From: an uncultured bacterium
GTDB lineage: Bacteria; Cyanobacteriota; Vampirovibrionia; Gastranaerophilales; Gastranaerophilaceae
Direction: 5' to 3'
DNA length: 64,000 bases
NCBI GenBank assembly: GCA_902777605.1
Contig: CACYUI010000001.1
Coordinates: 62,001-126,000, forward strand
Positions 10,370 to 19,076 of this stretch are shown here, one piece after another; positions within the stretch are counted from its first letter, which is position 1; the number at the start of each line of letters is the position of its first letter. The notes under the pieces are model-generated. The model had not been told where the DNA came from. It made no database searches and was given only the letters and a program-made list of their open reading frames with translations. The translations under genes were made by a program, and so were the position numbers.

Positions 10370-11216
10370 TTCTCAACCTATGTATTATTATGCTCTCTTT
10401 TGGAGTATTATTTGTAGGCTCATCTGTCTTAAGCCTGTCTGCCCACTCTAATATTCTTTTTTCTGCTCTCGTAAGCTCTATATTTGATAAATTAAAAAAA
10501 CTCATATATATAAGCCAAGGTGTAAAATCCGTACCTTGAAGAGCATTCTCTATATCTTTACCTTTTATTTCGGGAGCTATTTGATTTTTCCCGAGAAGCC
10601 TATATATACCCTGTTCTACGAATTTATCAAAAGCCTCAGCTTTATTAAGATTAAAAGTTTCCACAAGTTCTTTTTTTACCCTGTGATAACTCATATCATA
10701 ATTTATATTTTCTAAATAATCATCTTGTAAAAATCTCGTTTTTTCTTCCAATTCAAAACCTAACCTTACGGAAAACTTTAAACCTCTGATAATTCTTGTC
10801 GGATCATCAATAAAGCTATCTTTGTGCAAAATTTTTAAAAGTTTCTTTTCAATATCACTACATCCGTCAAAATAATCAATAATTTCCCCGTCAGTTGTTC
10901 GTTTTGCCATTGCATTTATTGTAAAGTCACGCCTTCGAAGATCGTCTTTTAGCGAACATCCGATTTTTGTCACTTTTGGCAAATGTCCTTTTCTCGGATA
11001 TTCTTCAATTCTTGTTGATGCAATATCTATTTCGTTTCCATCATCGATAACCCTTACGGTTCCAAAATCAGGATTTGTTTTTATTACATTCAATATTTTA
11101 GAAAACTCTATTGCATCTCCTTCATAGCAATAATCAGTGTCAAAGCTTGCGACACCAAGTATTTCATCACGAACAACACCGCCTACAAAATATAAATTTT
11201 TATCCTTGAGAGTCAT
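10362..11216 (-). CDS. CCA/poly(A) nucleotidyltransferase-like protein, short form
   Basis: A 284-residue class II nucleotidyltransferase. Visible motifs are FVGGVVRDEILG (residues 10-21), DTD metal-binding aspartates (26-28), the later IDIAST strand with D64, and RRRDFTINAMA (94-104), which governs nucleotide choice. A neck region (FIDDPTRIIRGLKFSVRLGF) follows. Family members adding CCA to tRNA usually exceed 400 residues. This one ends soon after the body domain and has no HD domain, so it could be a minimal CCA enzyme, an A-adding enzyme or a CC-adding partner. It overlaps the genes on both sides. Confidence 0.8.
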   Translation of the reverse strand: MTLKDKNLYFVGGVVRDEILGVASFDTDYCYEGDAIEFSKILNVIKTNPDFGTVRVIDDGNEIDIASTRIEEYPRKGHLPKVTKIGCSLKDDLRRRDFTINAMAKRTTDGEIIDYFDGCSDIEKKLLKILHKDSFIDDPTRIIRGLKFSVRLGFELEEKTRFLQDDYLENINYDMSYHRVKKELVETFNLNKAEAFDKFVEQGIYRLLGKNQIAPEIKGKDIENALQGTDFTPWLIYMSFFNLSNIELTRAEKRILEWADRLKTDEPTNNTPKESIIIHRLRNA

Positions 11217-12249
11217 TTTTTATCCTCTTATTGTGAATTAATGATGAAACAAAAGCGCTGAGGATAAAAATCAACCCTAAGGTTCCTGTTACAACTTCAG
11301 GAATTTCGTGGAATGTGGTTACAAACATCAAAATTGCAAGAGTTCCTATTGCCCAATGAGCGCCATGTTCCAGGTATAAATACTGTGCCAGCGTTTTCTT
11401 TTCAACAAGCATTATTGTCAAAGACCTTACAAACATTGCACCTATAAATAAACCGATTGTGATAATTAAAATATCCTTGCTAAGCGCAAAAGCACCTAAA
11501 ACGCCATCTAAAGAAAATGATGCATCAATAAGTTCCAAATACAAGAAACCTACAAGTCCTGAACATTTTACCGCATCTGCACAAACCTTAGCTCTTTCTT
11601 CCTGCCTTCTTTCAAGCCATTCAGCAAGTCCGTCTATCAACAAATAAGTTATTATACCTGATACACCTGACATAAACACAGAAACTCTCGCATCAGGGGC
11701 AGTCTTTAGCATTAACAATCCCAAGCAGCATAATGTAGTGATTGTACAAAGTCCTCTTACCTTATGAAGTTTTTGCATATTTTCTTCTAAAAAAACAATC
11801 CAGTGAACCTTTTTGTTTTTTTCAGTAAAATAGTCCAAAAACAACATAAGTAAAAATGCTCCGCCAAAAGTAACTATTGGCGCGTGAGCAAGTTCTAAAT
11901 AATGAGCATATTGGTCGACATCATTAAATGCCATATTGAGAACTGATGATATATTTACACCGGCAAATATTGCAACAACAAGAAGCGGGAATAAAAATCT
12001 CATACCAAATACTGCTATTAAAATACCCCAAGTTATAAATCTGTGACGCCATTTCTCTGACATACCTTCAAGTTTCATTGCATTGACGACCGCATTATCG
12101 AATGACAAGCTTATTTCTAAAAGAGCAAGAACAAGTGCTATAAACACACAAGTTAAACCCGTTCCCGAGTGAACATGTTCACCCCAAAGATACGCACCAG
12201 CTAAGCCAAATATTGTTACTATATATGAACCAAAAAAATAGTGAAACAT
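11200..12249 (-). CDS. DUF475 / TerC-like integral membrane protein
   Basis: This 349-residue protein has about eight to nine membrane helices with LALLEISLSFDNAVVNAMKLEGMS near residue 45 and ELIDASFSLDGVLGAFALS near residue 235. These are the paired acidic-plus-Asn/Asp membrane motifs typical of TerC-related proteins, which are linked to metal ion handling and tellurite resistance. The full-length alignment pattern fits DUF475. The exact substrate is unknown; manganese export is an analogy from other TerC proteins. The start codon is preceded by a GGGAGAA site, and the 3' end overlaps the nucleotidyltransferase gene by 17 bases. Confidence 0.82.
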   Translation of the reverse strand: MFHYFFGSYIVTIFGLAGAYLWGEHVHSGTGLTCVFIALVLALLEISLSFDNAVVNAMKLEGMSEKWRHRFITWGILIAVFGMRFLFPLLVVAIFAGVNISSVLNMAFNDVDQYAHYLELAHAPIVTFGGAFLLMLFLDYFTEKNKKVHWIVFLEENMQKLHKVRGLCTITTLCCLGLLMLKTAPDARVSVFMSGVSGIITYLLIDGLAEWLERRQEERAKVCADAVKCSGLVGFLYLELIDASFSLDGVLGAFALSKDILIITIGLFIGAMFVRSLTIMLVEKKTLAQYLYLEHGAHWAIGTLAILMFVTTFHEIPEVVTGTLGLIFILSAFVSSLIHNKRIKNDSQG

Positions 12250-12302
12250 TTTATTCTCCCTTATCTTTCAATGCTCATTATATTATATACATTTTTTAGT
12301 GT

Positions 12303-12332
12303 AAATAAAAACCTCTCATTATTTTGAGAGGT
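12303..12332 (-). terminator. Terminator for the DUF4013-like gene
   Basis: ACCTCTCA (12311-12318) pairs with TGAGAGGT (12325-12332). On the minus strand a TTTTTATTT run follows. It ends the gene at 12343 and isolates the DUF475 operon. Confidence 0.75.
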
Positions 12333-12342
12333 CTTTATTTTT

Positions 12343-13086
12343 TTATTCTCTTATTGATTTTGCCGTCAAATAAGTGAAGAAATAAATCGTATAACCACTA
12401 ATTATTGATATTATAAATGTTGCAATTGCCAATCCAATAATTCCGATAAAGCTTAAAAGAGCAATTAAAATTGTTCCGAGAATTCCTGTTAGAATAGAAA
12501 GAACCACAAATAAAATAACACTCAGAGTATAGTGCTTAAAGTCTTTCCTTATCATGTTTGTAGCATTTCTAAATTGCAAAAACGAACTAAATTTTTCAGT
12601 TGTTGCAAAAATATAACAGAAAGCAAGTGAATAATAAGTTACAACTAATACTGCTACTGCAACTACTATTCCAACAAGAATGGCTCCTATACTAACTGCA
12701 TTTATAAGACTAAAAATAATAGCTGAAAGCATTGCAGTAAGAACAATTACTAATCCGAAAATCAATGACATAAAAATCACTGAAATAGCAAGTTTAAATC
12801 CTAGTACAAAATTAGTTTTTATATTCAAAAAAGGTATTACAAAATTTTCTTTTTGTTCTACAAAAGCTTTTACACAAGACATTCCATATCCGCTTGGAAT
12901 AAGCATTAAAATTGCGCCGACAAAAAATATTAACAAATATTTTATTGACGGCATTGTATTTGGCATTGGTGCCAATGTATTAGCATAATTTGATATAAAG
13001 TTTGCAATAAAAGCCACACAAGCATATGTCATAGCTTTTTTTACAAACATATTATCTTTAAACATAAAATTAAAAGCTTCTTTCAT
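12343..13086 (-). CDS. DUF4013-like polytopic membrane protein
   Basis: A 247-residue, very hydrophobic protein with roughly five to six membrane helices. It starts with a short soluble piece (MKEAFNFMFKDNMFVKKAM), has a GYGMSCVKAFVEQKE loop near residue 65, and has paired helices afterwards rich in Ile, Val and Ala. The architecture resembles DUF4013 proteins, whose role is unknown. It stands alone between terminators, preceded by a GGAGAGAG site. The family call is tentative; the membrane topology is clear. Confidence 0.6.
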   Translation of the reverse strand: MKEAFNFMFKDNMFVKKAMTYACVAFIANFISNYANTLAPMPNTMPSIKYLLIFFVGAILMLIPSGYGMSCVKAFVEQKENFVIPFLNIKTNFVLGFKLAISVIFMSLIFGLVIVLTAMLSAIIFSLINAVSIGAILVGIVVAVAVLVVTYYSLAFCYIFATTEKFSSFLQFRNATNMIRKDFKHYTLSVILFVVLSILTGILGTILIALLSFIGIIGLAIATFIISIISGYTIYFFTYLTAKSIRE

Positions 13087-13115
13087 ACTTCTCTCTCCTT
13101 TTTTAAAATAGATTT

Positions 13116-13144
13116 AAAAGGTTAGGATATAATCCTAACCTTTT
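13116..13144 (-). terminator. Terminator overlapping the valS stop codon
   Basis: A perfect 13-bp inverted repeat, AAAAGGTTAGGAT / ATCCTAACCTTTT, with a three-base loop. The valS stop codon at 13135-13137 lies inside it, so the last codons form part of the hairpin. Confidence 0.85.
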
Positions 13145-15801
13145 AATGATTCTATTAATTTTTTTATTACATCTTCTTGAGCAGTAATTTCTTCTATTCT
13201 TGCATTAGTTTGTTCAACGAGTTCTTTTGGAGCATTAGCAACAAACTTTTCGTTTTTCATTCTGCCTTGAAGTGAATTCTTCTCATTTGTAAGTTTTTCA
13301 AGTTTCTTTTCTTGTCTTTTTACTTCTGCATCCAAATCAATCAAATCAGCTAGCGGAACTATCAATTTTGAAGTTGATACAACAGCAGTTGCCGATTTTG
13401 GCGGAATAGGTGCATCAGGATTTTCATAAGTAATATTATTAACCTTAGCAAGCCTGTGAATGTATGATTCAATTGAGTTAAAGATTTCTTTTTCTCTGCC
13501 TTCTGCCCTAATTTCGACATCAACAGTTGCAGAAGTAGAAATATTAAAACTTTGTCTCACATTCCTTAAAGATGTAATAGTATCAAATACCATTTTCATT
13601 TCTTCAGCTTCCTTTGAATAAGAAAGCTCATCTTTATAAATAGGATATTCAGCTATTATAAGTGCTGAAGTTTCCTTCTTACCTTGCATCAATTGCCATA
13701 CATATTCCGTAATATGAGGCATAATAGGATGAAGCATTCTGAGCGACATGTCAAGAACATATCTTAAAACTCTTTGAGTATTAAGTTTAAGCTCACTGTC
13801 TTGAAGCTGAATTTTTGCAATTTCTACATACCAATCGCAATATTCAGAGCGGAAGAAATCGTACAGAGTATGCGCAATTTCACCGATCCTATATTCTTTC
13901 ATATTTTCATTAACAAGTTTAGCTGTTTCGTTCAATTGATTCAAAATCCACTTATCAACAAGAGTTAGTTTATCCTTATCTATCGGCTTGTCATCAACCC
14001 CTTCAAGATTCATTAATACAAATCTTGAAGCATTCCAAAGTTTATTTGCAAAATTTCTTCCGTATTCAAATCTTTCGTCAGAAATCTTGATATCTTGACC
14101 GCCATATGTACAAAGTGATGTCATTGTAAATCTCAAAGCATCACAGCCATATTTATCAATAATTTCAACAGGGTCAATAGTATTACCTTTAGACTTAGAC
14201 ATCTTTTGCCCTTTTTCATCTCTTATAAGACCGTGAATATAGACATCTTTAAATGGAGCTTTACCCGTAAACTCCAGTCCCATAGTTATCATTCTTGCAA
14301 CCCAGAAAAATATAATATCAAATCCTGTCACAAGAACTGATGTCGGATAAAATTTCTTAAAATCATCTGTTTCAGAGTTTGGAAATCCCATTGTTGAGAA
14401 CGGCCACAAACCTGATGAAAACCAAGTGTCAAGACAATCAGATTCCTGAACATACATATTAGGATCAGGATTTTCTTTTGCTACAACCATTTCTCCTGTT
14501 TCTTTATGATAATATGCGGGAATTTGATGTCCCCACCATATTTGGCGCGAAATACACCAATCTCTTATATTTTCCATCCAGCCTAAATAGTTTTTAGTCC
14601 ATCTTTCAGGGATAAAGTTTATTCTACCGTCTTTAACAGCAGCTATAGCTTCTTTTGCAAGAGGAGCCATTTTTACAAACCATTGTTCTGAAAGTAGCGG
14701 TTCAATAGTTGTATTACATCTTTGGCACTTACCTACATTGTGTTCGTGGTTTTTTACTCTAAGCAAGAAGTTATTATAAGAAAGCATTTCAACAACTTTC
14801 TTTCTTGCTTCATACCTGTCGAGTCCTTGGTATTCAGGCGGAACTTCAGCACAAGACTTCATCTTTCCTTCTTCGTCAATAACCCAAATCGGCTTAAATC
14901 CGTGTCTGTTACCTACTTCAAAGTCGTTAGGGTCATGAGCAGGTGTAATCTTAACCGCACCTGTACCGAACGATTTATCAACATACTCATCAGCAATAAT
15001 AGGTATTATACGATTTGTAAGCGGTATTAAAACATTTTTACCTATAAGTTCGGAATATTTTTTATCATCAGGGTGAACAGCAATAGCAACATCACCAAAC
15101 ATAGTTTCAGGTCTTGTTGTATCGACAATAATTGCCCCCGGCTCATTAACAAGCGGATATGATATTTCCCACAAATGACCTTGCTCTGTTTCATATTCTG
15201 TTTCAATATCCGAAATTGCAGATTGGCAGCGAGGACACCAATTTACAATATATGCACCTTTGTATATCAAACCTTTGTTATATAGTGTAACAAAGACTTC
15301 TTTAACGGCATCAGAACATCCTTTATCAAAAGTGAATCTTTCTCTTGAACGGTCAAAAGATGCACCTAACTTTTTCATTTGATCCAAAATTCGGCTTTTG
15401 TGCTCATTAGTCCATTCCCAGGTTTTTTCAAGAAATTTTTCTCTCCCCAAATCGTGACGAGTTAGTCCTTGTTTTGCGAGTTGTTTTTCAACGACATTTT
15501 GCGTAGCAAGACCTGCATGATCGGTTCCCGGAATCCAAAGAGCTTCATAACCGCTCATTCTGTGATAGCGAGTAAGAATATCCTGCAAAGTTTCATCCAA
15601 TGCATGTCCCATATGAAGAACACCCGTAACATTTGGCGGTGGAATAACTATTGTAAACGGAGGTTTATTAGATTTAGCATTAGCTTTAAAATACTCACCG
15701 TCTTCCCAAAATTTATACATTTTTTCTTCCGTAGATTTTGCATCATATACGGTAGGCAAATCTTCTATTTTTATTTTTTCCATAGTTGCATTTGTTTCCA
15801 T
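13135..15801 (-). CDS. valS: Valyl-tRNA synthetase
   Basis: This 888-residue class Ia synthetase charges tRNA-Val. It shows PPPNVTGVLHMGHAL with the HMGH signature at 63-66, the KMSKS loop (GQKMSKSKGNT), a CP1 editing domain with TTRPETMFGDVAI, a Cys pair CPRC in the zinc-knuckle region, and the C-terminal coiled-coil arm (LDAEVKRQEKKLEKLTNEKN) diagnostic of ValRS. It is full length. Two in-frame ATGs (codons 1 and 7) are both possible. No T-box leader is visible in the 88 bases before the repeat element upstream. Confidence 0.98.
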   Translation of the reverse strand: METNATMEKIKIEDLPTVYDAKSTEEKMYKFWEDGEYFKANAKSNKPPFTIVIPPPNVTGVLHMGHALDETLQDILTRYHRMSGYEALWIPGTDHAGLATQNVVEKQLAKQGLTRHDLGREKFLEKTWEWTNEHKSRILDQMKKLGASFDRSRERFTFDKGCSDAVKEVFVTLYNKGLIYKGAYIVNWCPRCQSAISDIETEYETEQGHLWEISYPLVNEPGAIIVDTTRPETMFGDVAIAVHPDDKKYSELIGKNVLIPLTNRIIPIIADEYVDKSFGTGAVKITPAHDPNDFEVGNRHGFKPIWVIDEEGKMKSCAEVPPEYQGLDRYEARKKVVEMLSYNNFLLRVKNHEHNVGKCQRCNTTIEPLLSEQWFVKMAPLAKEAIAAVKDGRINFIPERWTKNYLGWMENIRDWCISRQIWWGHQIPAYYHKETGEMVVAKENPDPNMYVQESDCLDTWFSSGLWPFSTMGFPNSETDDFKKFYPTSVLVTGFDIIFFWVARMITMGLEFTGKAPFKDVYIHGLIRDEKGQKMSKSKGNTIDPVEIIDKYGCDALRFTMTSLCTYGGQDIKISDERFEYGRNFANKLWNASRFVLMNLEGVDDKPIDKDKLTLVDKWILNQLNETAKLVNENMKEYRIGEIAHTLYDFFRSEYCDWYVEIAKIQLQDSELKLNTQRVLRYVLDMSLRMLHPIMPHITEYVWQLMQGKKETSALIIAEYPIYKDELSYSKEAEEMKMVFDTITSLRNVRQSFNISTSATVDVEIRAEGREKEIFNSIESYIHRLAKVNNITYENPDAPIPPKSATAVVSTSKLIVPLADLIDLDAEVKRQEKKLEKLTNEKNSLQGRMKNEKFVANAPKELVEQTNARIEEITAQEDVIKKLIESLKG

Positions 15802-16197
15802 AATATTTCCTCGCTTCGTGTAATTCAGTTAATTATAAATTACCACAAAAACAGCGGGAAAAAAATTGAATATTTTTTGTTTACAACAATTTATATATTT
15901 TGATGCAAAAATCTAAAAATGGTAATTTTTCGGGTATTTCTTTCTCTTTTTGATTGCGATGCAAAAGGAGAAAGAAATACCCAAAAGAAAGAGAAAAACA
16001 CGCAATCGTTTTCTATGCTCTATCGGGCATTTTTCATGTTCGGCATTCGCCGAATCTCTTACTCGACCTATGGTTACCTTCGGTAACACGGTCGAGGTGC
16101 TAAAGTCGTTCGTATGGAACAAAATCTGATTTTAGAAGTTTTTGCATCAAAATATATAAAAGTTTTTTTAGTATATAATTTATTAAGGGGGTATGAT
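15802..16197. other. Intergenic region holding a MITE-like element
   Basis: This is the 396-base divergent gap between valS and the radical SAM gene. Most of it is the inverted-repeat element described separately. Left over are a short AT-rich valS leader and, on the right, the AAGGGGG ribosome site of the radical SAM gene. ORFs reading across it follow repeat sequence and are not believed. Confidence 0.8.
15890..16160. mobile_element. MITE-like non-autonomous element, 271 bp
   Basis: Its ends are exact 22-bp terminal inverted repeats: 15890-15911, beginning TTTATATATTTTGATGCA, and 16139-16160, its reverse complement. Inside are a perfect 15-bp inverted repeat (15932-15946 with 15968-15982, GGGTATTTCTTTCTC), a TTCGGC/GCCGAA hairpin near 16040-16054, and a CTCGACC/GGTCGAG stem (16062-16068 with 16090-16096) enclosing GGTTACC/GGTAAC. 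There is no transposase. No convincing target duplication flanks it, although the TATATA at both tips could hide a TA duplication. It is either a transposon derivative mobilised in trans or an interspersed structured repeat. Confidence 0.65.
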
Positions 16198-16827
16198 ATG
16201 TACACACTTGTTTACTCAATTACCAATGATGAAAATCCTGATACGGTTTATATAAATCTTACAAATGCTTGCACTAATGCTTGTATTTTCTGTTTGCGCA
16301 CACAAAAAGATGATGTATGCGGAAAAGAAATGTGGCATGACGATGATTATGAATTTGAGGATATTGTTGAACAATTTAAACGATATTCTCATTGTGCAAA
16401 AAATGTTGTATTTTGTGGTTATGGGGAACCTTTTTTGAGAAAAGAGATGATGAAAAAATTCTGCAAATATTTAAGACTGAATTATCCTAAAATAAAAATA
16501 AGAGTAAACACAAACGGGCATGCTAATGCCATTTATAAAACCAATGTAGCAGAAGAATTTAAAGGACTTATAGATTCTGTATCTGTAAGCCTAAATGCGC
16601 CAAATCAAGATGAATATGAAGAAATTTGCAAGCCTAAGATAAAAAATGCATTTGACTCAATGAAAGATTTTACAAAATGCTGTAAAGATGCAGGAATTGA
16701 AATATCTATGAGCATTGTTACAGGTTTTGATAAAATCCATAATATAGATGTTAAAAAATGCGAAGAAATAGCAAATTCTTTGGGAGCAAAATTCAGAAAT
16801 AGAGAATTTATAACAAACGGATATTAG
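16198..16827 (+). CDS. Radical SAM protein, TatD-linked type
   Basis: A 209-residue radical SAM enzyme with the cluster motif C25-x3-C29-x2-C32 (NLTNACTNACIFC). After it come CGYGEPFLRKEMM near residue 80, as in the SAM-binding GGE region, and RVNTNGHAN near residue 102. The short size and the YINLTNxCTNxCxFC opening match the family I know as TatD-linked radical SAM proteins. No TatD nuclease gene is adjacent here. The substrate is unknown. The start at 16198 is chosen for its AAGGGGG site; a 28-codon extension would read through the repeat element. Confidence 0.8.
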   Translation: MYTLVYSITNDENPDTVYINLTNACTNACIFCLRTQKDDVCGKEMWHDDDYEFEDIVEQFKRYSHCAKNVVFCGYGEPFLRKEMMKKFCKYLRLNYPKIKIRVNTNGHANAIYKTNVAEEFKGLIDSVSVSLNAPNQDEYEEICKPKIKNAFDSMKDFTKCCKDAGIEISMSIVTGFDKIHNIDVKKCEEIANSLGAKFRNREFITNGY

Positions 16828-16836
16828 GAAGAAAAG

Positions 16837-17328
16837 ATGAAAATACAAAATGTACAATCAATAAACTTTGAGGCAAAGCAAAGATTTGTAACATCCGCAA
16901 TGAGAGAAAATATAAACATTTTGATGAACAAAATGAATGACGGTACTACATACAGTTCAAACGGGGATTTCTTTAAATCAACAATCTTTAAAGAACTGTC
17001 AACAAAAAATAACCGTGTTAAATTTCAAGACGGCAGAATATATTTAGGTGATAAATTAAAAAGAAAAGATTTAAAAGGCGAGGCTTTATTTACAATTGGT
17101 AAAACAGAACTTGTTATTGACAATAAAACCGGCGAAATTATTGATTATTACAAACCATTTTTTACCAGTTGGAAAACTGTTATGAAAAAAGCCGAAAAGT
17201 ATCTTGAATTTTTCACAGAAAATTTTGATAATGAAACTCTGGTAAAACAAAAAAAATTATCTATGCAAGGTTTTACAGAACAAGGTCAGAAAAAAATAGA
17301 AAAACTTAAGGCAGAGATAAATGGTTAG
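16837..17328 (+). CDS. Uncharacterised protein with N-terminal INFEAK motif
   Basis: This 163-residue protein is hydrophilic and Lys-rich with no signal peptide and no recognised domain. Residues 1-17 (MKIQNVQSINFEAKQRF) resemble a short N-terminal motif that I recall on many small proteins of gut Melainabacteria; this is recollection, not a search. The middle reads like a small beta domain (GRIYLGDKL, LFTIGKTELVIDNKTGEIIDYY) and the end is helical. It begins 9 bases after the radical SAM stop and overlaps maf by 8 bases, so all three are probably one operon. Confidence 0.65.
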   Translation: MKIQNVQSINFEAKQRFVTSAMRENINILMNKMNDGTTYSSNGDFFKSTIFKELSTKNNRVKFQDGRIYLGDKLKRKDLKGEALFTIGKTELVIDNKTGEIIDYYKPFFTSWKTVMKKAEKYLEFFTENFDNETLVKQKKLSMQGFTEQGQKKIEKLKAEING

Positions 17329-17896
17329 ACTTATACTTGCATCAAATTCTCCCAGAAGAAAAAAAATATTTACCGATATGGGACTTGAATACGAAGTGAT
17401 TCCATCTAATTATGATGAAAAGATGGATTCAGACGAGTTTAATTATGAAAAAATTGAAGATATCGCTACACAGAAGTGTTTAGATGTATATAGAAGAGTT
17501 GATAATAATTCTTTAGTTTTTGCTGCTGATACAGTAGTTGTTCACAGAGGGAAAATATTAGGAAAACCTCATACAAAAGAGCGTGCCTACGAAATGTTAA
17601 AAGAACTTTCAGGAGAAACTCATTCTGTGGTGACAGCAATATGTGCAATAAATAAAAAAACAAACAGAGCTGTTACTCTTTCTACAACAAGTTACGTAAA
17701 GTTTACTCAATGGTCAGATGAAATGATACACCACTATATAGATAAATATTCTCCCCTAGATAAAGCAGGAAGTTACGGTATACAAGAACTTCCTCCAAAT
17801 TATATCGATAAATTTGAAGGAAGTTTTGAAAACATTGTAGGTTTATGCCCCGAAGCTGCAAAAACCGTTCTTACTCAGCTTGAGTATCTGTGCTAG
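17321..17896 (+). CDS. maf: Maf-family nucleotide pyrophosphatase
   Basis: A 191-residue Maf protein. It has the opening LILASNSPRRKKIF with the SxSPRR phosphate site, AADTVVVHRGKILGKP (about 68-83) with the catalytic Asp, and the DKAGSYGIQ block near residue 146. Maf enzymes hydrolyse dTTP, UTP or modified nucleoside triphosphates to monophosphates, which keeps non-canonical nucleotides from nucleic acids. The subclass is not certain. The last 26 bases overlap the 3' end of the convergent S1-protein gene. Confidence 0.92.
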   Translation: MVRLILASNSPRRKKIFTDMGLEYEVIPSNYDEKMDSDEFNYEKIEDIATQKCLDVYRRVDNNSLVFAADTVVVHRGKILGKPHTKERAYEMLKELSGETHSVVTAICAINKKTNRAVTLSTTSYVKFTQWSDEMIHHYIDKYSPLDKAGSYGIQELPPNYIDKFEGSFENIVGLCPEAAKTVLTQLEYLC

Positions 17897-18938
17897 GTAA
17901 TCCCAATGAAATCCTTTTATCTTTAGGATTAAACTTTTCAATTTTAGTATCTATCTTATCGCCTGCAGCAAGTATTTTTCCCGATTTATTCTGATATTCA
18001 GAAACTGCAGATTGAGGAAGCAGAGCTTCAACTCCGGGAAGTACCTCGACAAAAGCTCCAAACGGTTTAACTCTCGTAACAACACCCTCTTTTGTGTCAC
18101 CCTCTTTTAACTCTTCTTCGGCTTTAATCCACGGATCAGGCTCAGTATTCTTTAAGCTTAAGCTTATTCTTTGCTTGTCATAATCGACATCTATGATTTC
18201 AACATTAATTTCTTGACCTACTTTTAAGAGATCCGTAGGATGTTCAACCCATTTCCAAGAAATTTGAGAAAGCGGTAGCAAGCAATCAACTCCGCCAACA
18301 TTGACGAATGCGCCAAAATCAGTAATTCTGACAACTTCACCTTTAACGATTTGACCAACCTCAACTTGTGAAAATACACTTTTTCTTGTTTCTGCCATAT
18401 TTGTTTCGTAAACTTTTTTGTTGGATAGAATCAAGTTGTTTTGAGATTTATCAAGAGTAAGTATCTTAACCTCAATTTTGTCACCAACATTTGCAACAGT
18501 TTCTCTTGCAGTCAATTGACCTTGAGGAATAAAGCCTTGAACACCAGATATATCTACAATCAAGCCGCCTCTTACAACTTGTGTAATTGTAGCAGCAATT
18601 GTTTCATCTGCCTCTTTAATTTTTTCAAGTTCCGTCCAAGTATGAGCTGCGGCTACCTTCTTGTATGATAATGTAAACTTACCGTTTTCATCACTTTCTT
18701 GCGTGATTAGAAACTCATATTCGGTATTTTTTTCCAAAATATCTTCTACTTTTGCTTTTCTGTCTGCAGAAACTTCGTAAGCAGGAACAAAAGCTGCACT
18801 TTTGGAACCAATATCAACAATGGCTCCATCTGATTCGTAAGCACATACAACACCTTTTACAATATCCCCGCGTTTAAACTTGTAATCATACTTCGATAAA
18901 AGTGCTTCGAAATCATCGTCTGAATACTTTTCAACCAT
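17871..18938 (-). CDS. rpsA: S1-domain RNA-binding protein, ribosomal S1-like
   Basis: This 355-residue protein has four S1 OB-fold repeats, at about residues 20-90, 105-175, 190-260 and 275-345. The third is the most canonical (GQIVKGEVVRITDFGAFVNVGG). Bacterial S1 binds mRNA on the 30S subunit and helps initiation. Four repeats is shorter than the six of E. coli and closer to the cyanobacterial or Gram-positive form. The start at 18938 has an AGGAAG site and lies downstream of a clear promoter at 19005-19033, which rules out the longer reading. Confidence 0.88.
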   Translation of the reverse strand: MVEKYSDDDFEALLSKYDYKFKRGDIVKGVVCAYESDGAIVDIGSKSAAFVPAYEVSADRKAKVEDILEKNTEYEFLITQESDENGKFTLSYKKVAAAHTWTELEKIKEADETIAATITQVVRGGLIVDISGVQGFIPQGQLTARETVANVGDKIEVKILTLDKSQNNLILSNKKVYETNMAETRKSVFSQVEVGQIVKGEVVRITDFGAFVNVGGVDCLLPLSQISWKWVEHPTDLLKVGQEINVEIIDVDYDKQRISLSLKNTEPDPWIKAEEELKEGDTKEGVVTRVKPFGAFVEVLPGVEALLPQSAVSEYQNKSGKILAAGDKIDTKIEKFNPKDKRISLGLPSTDTQAE

Positions 18939-19004
18939 TCGTATTCTTCCTTTCCTACATGCGACAAGGCTTCTTCGCTCATGTCTTGTAATAAACACGG
19001 GTAG

Positions 19005-19033
19005 ATTATAACATATTTTGTGCAAGTCGACAA
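19005..19033 (-). promoter_or_regulatory. Promoter of the S1-protein gene
   Basis: On the minus strand TTGTCG (19033-19028) is followed after 17 bases by TATAAT (19010-19005), with an extended TGT just before it. The predicted transcript has a 60-base leader whose ACAAG and CTTGT segments could pair. Confidence 0.6.
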
Positions 19034-19076
19034 GAGGTAAGAAAGAATGGCTATAATTTTGCGGAATTGTCTTATT

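Noticed and set aside
15802-15889. T-box riboswitch before valS
   Set aside because: The gap is too short and has no TGGNACCGCG-type T-box sequence or specifier stem.
15913-16122. 69-residue ORF on the minus strand inside the repeat element
   Set aside because: It simply translates the nested inverted repeats of the MITE-like element and has no ribosome site.
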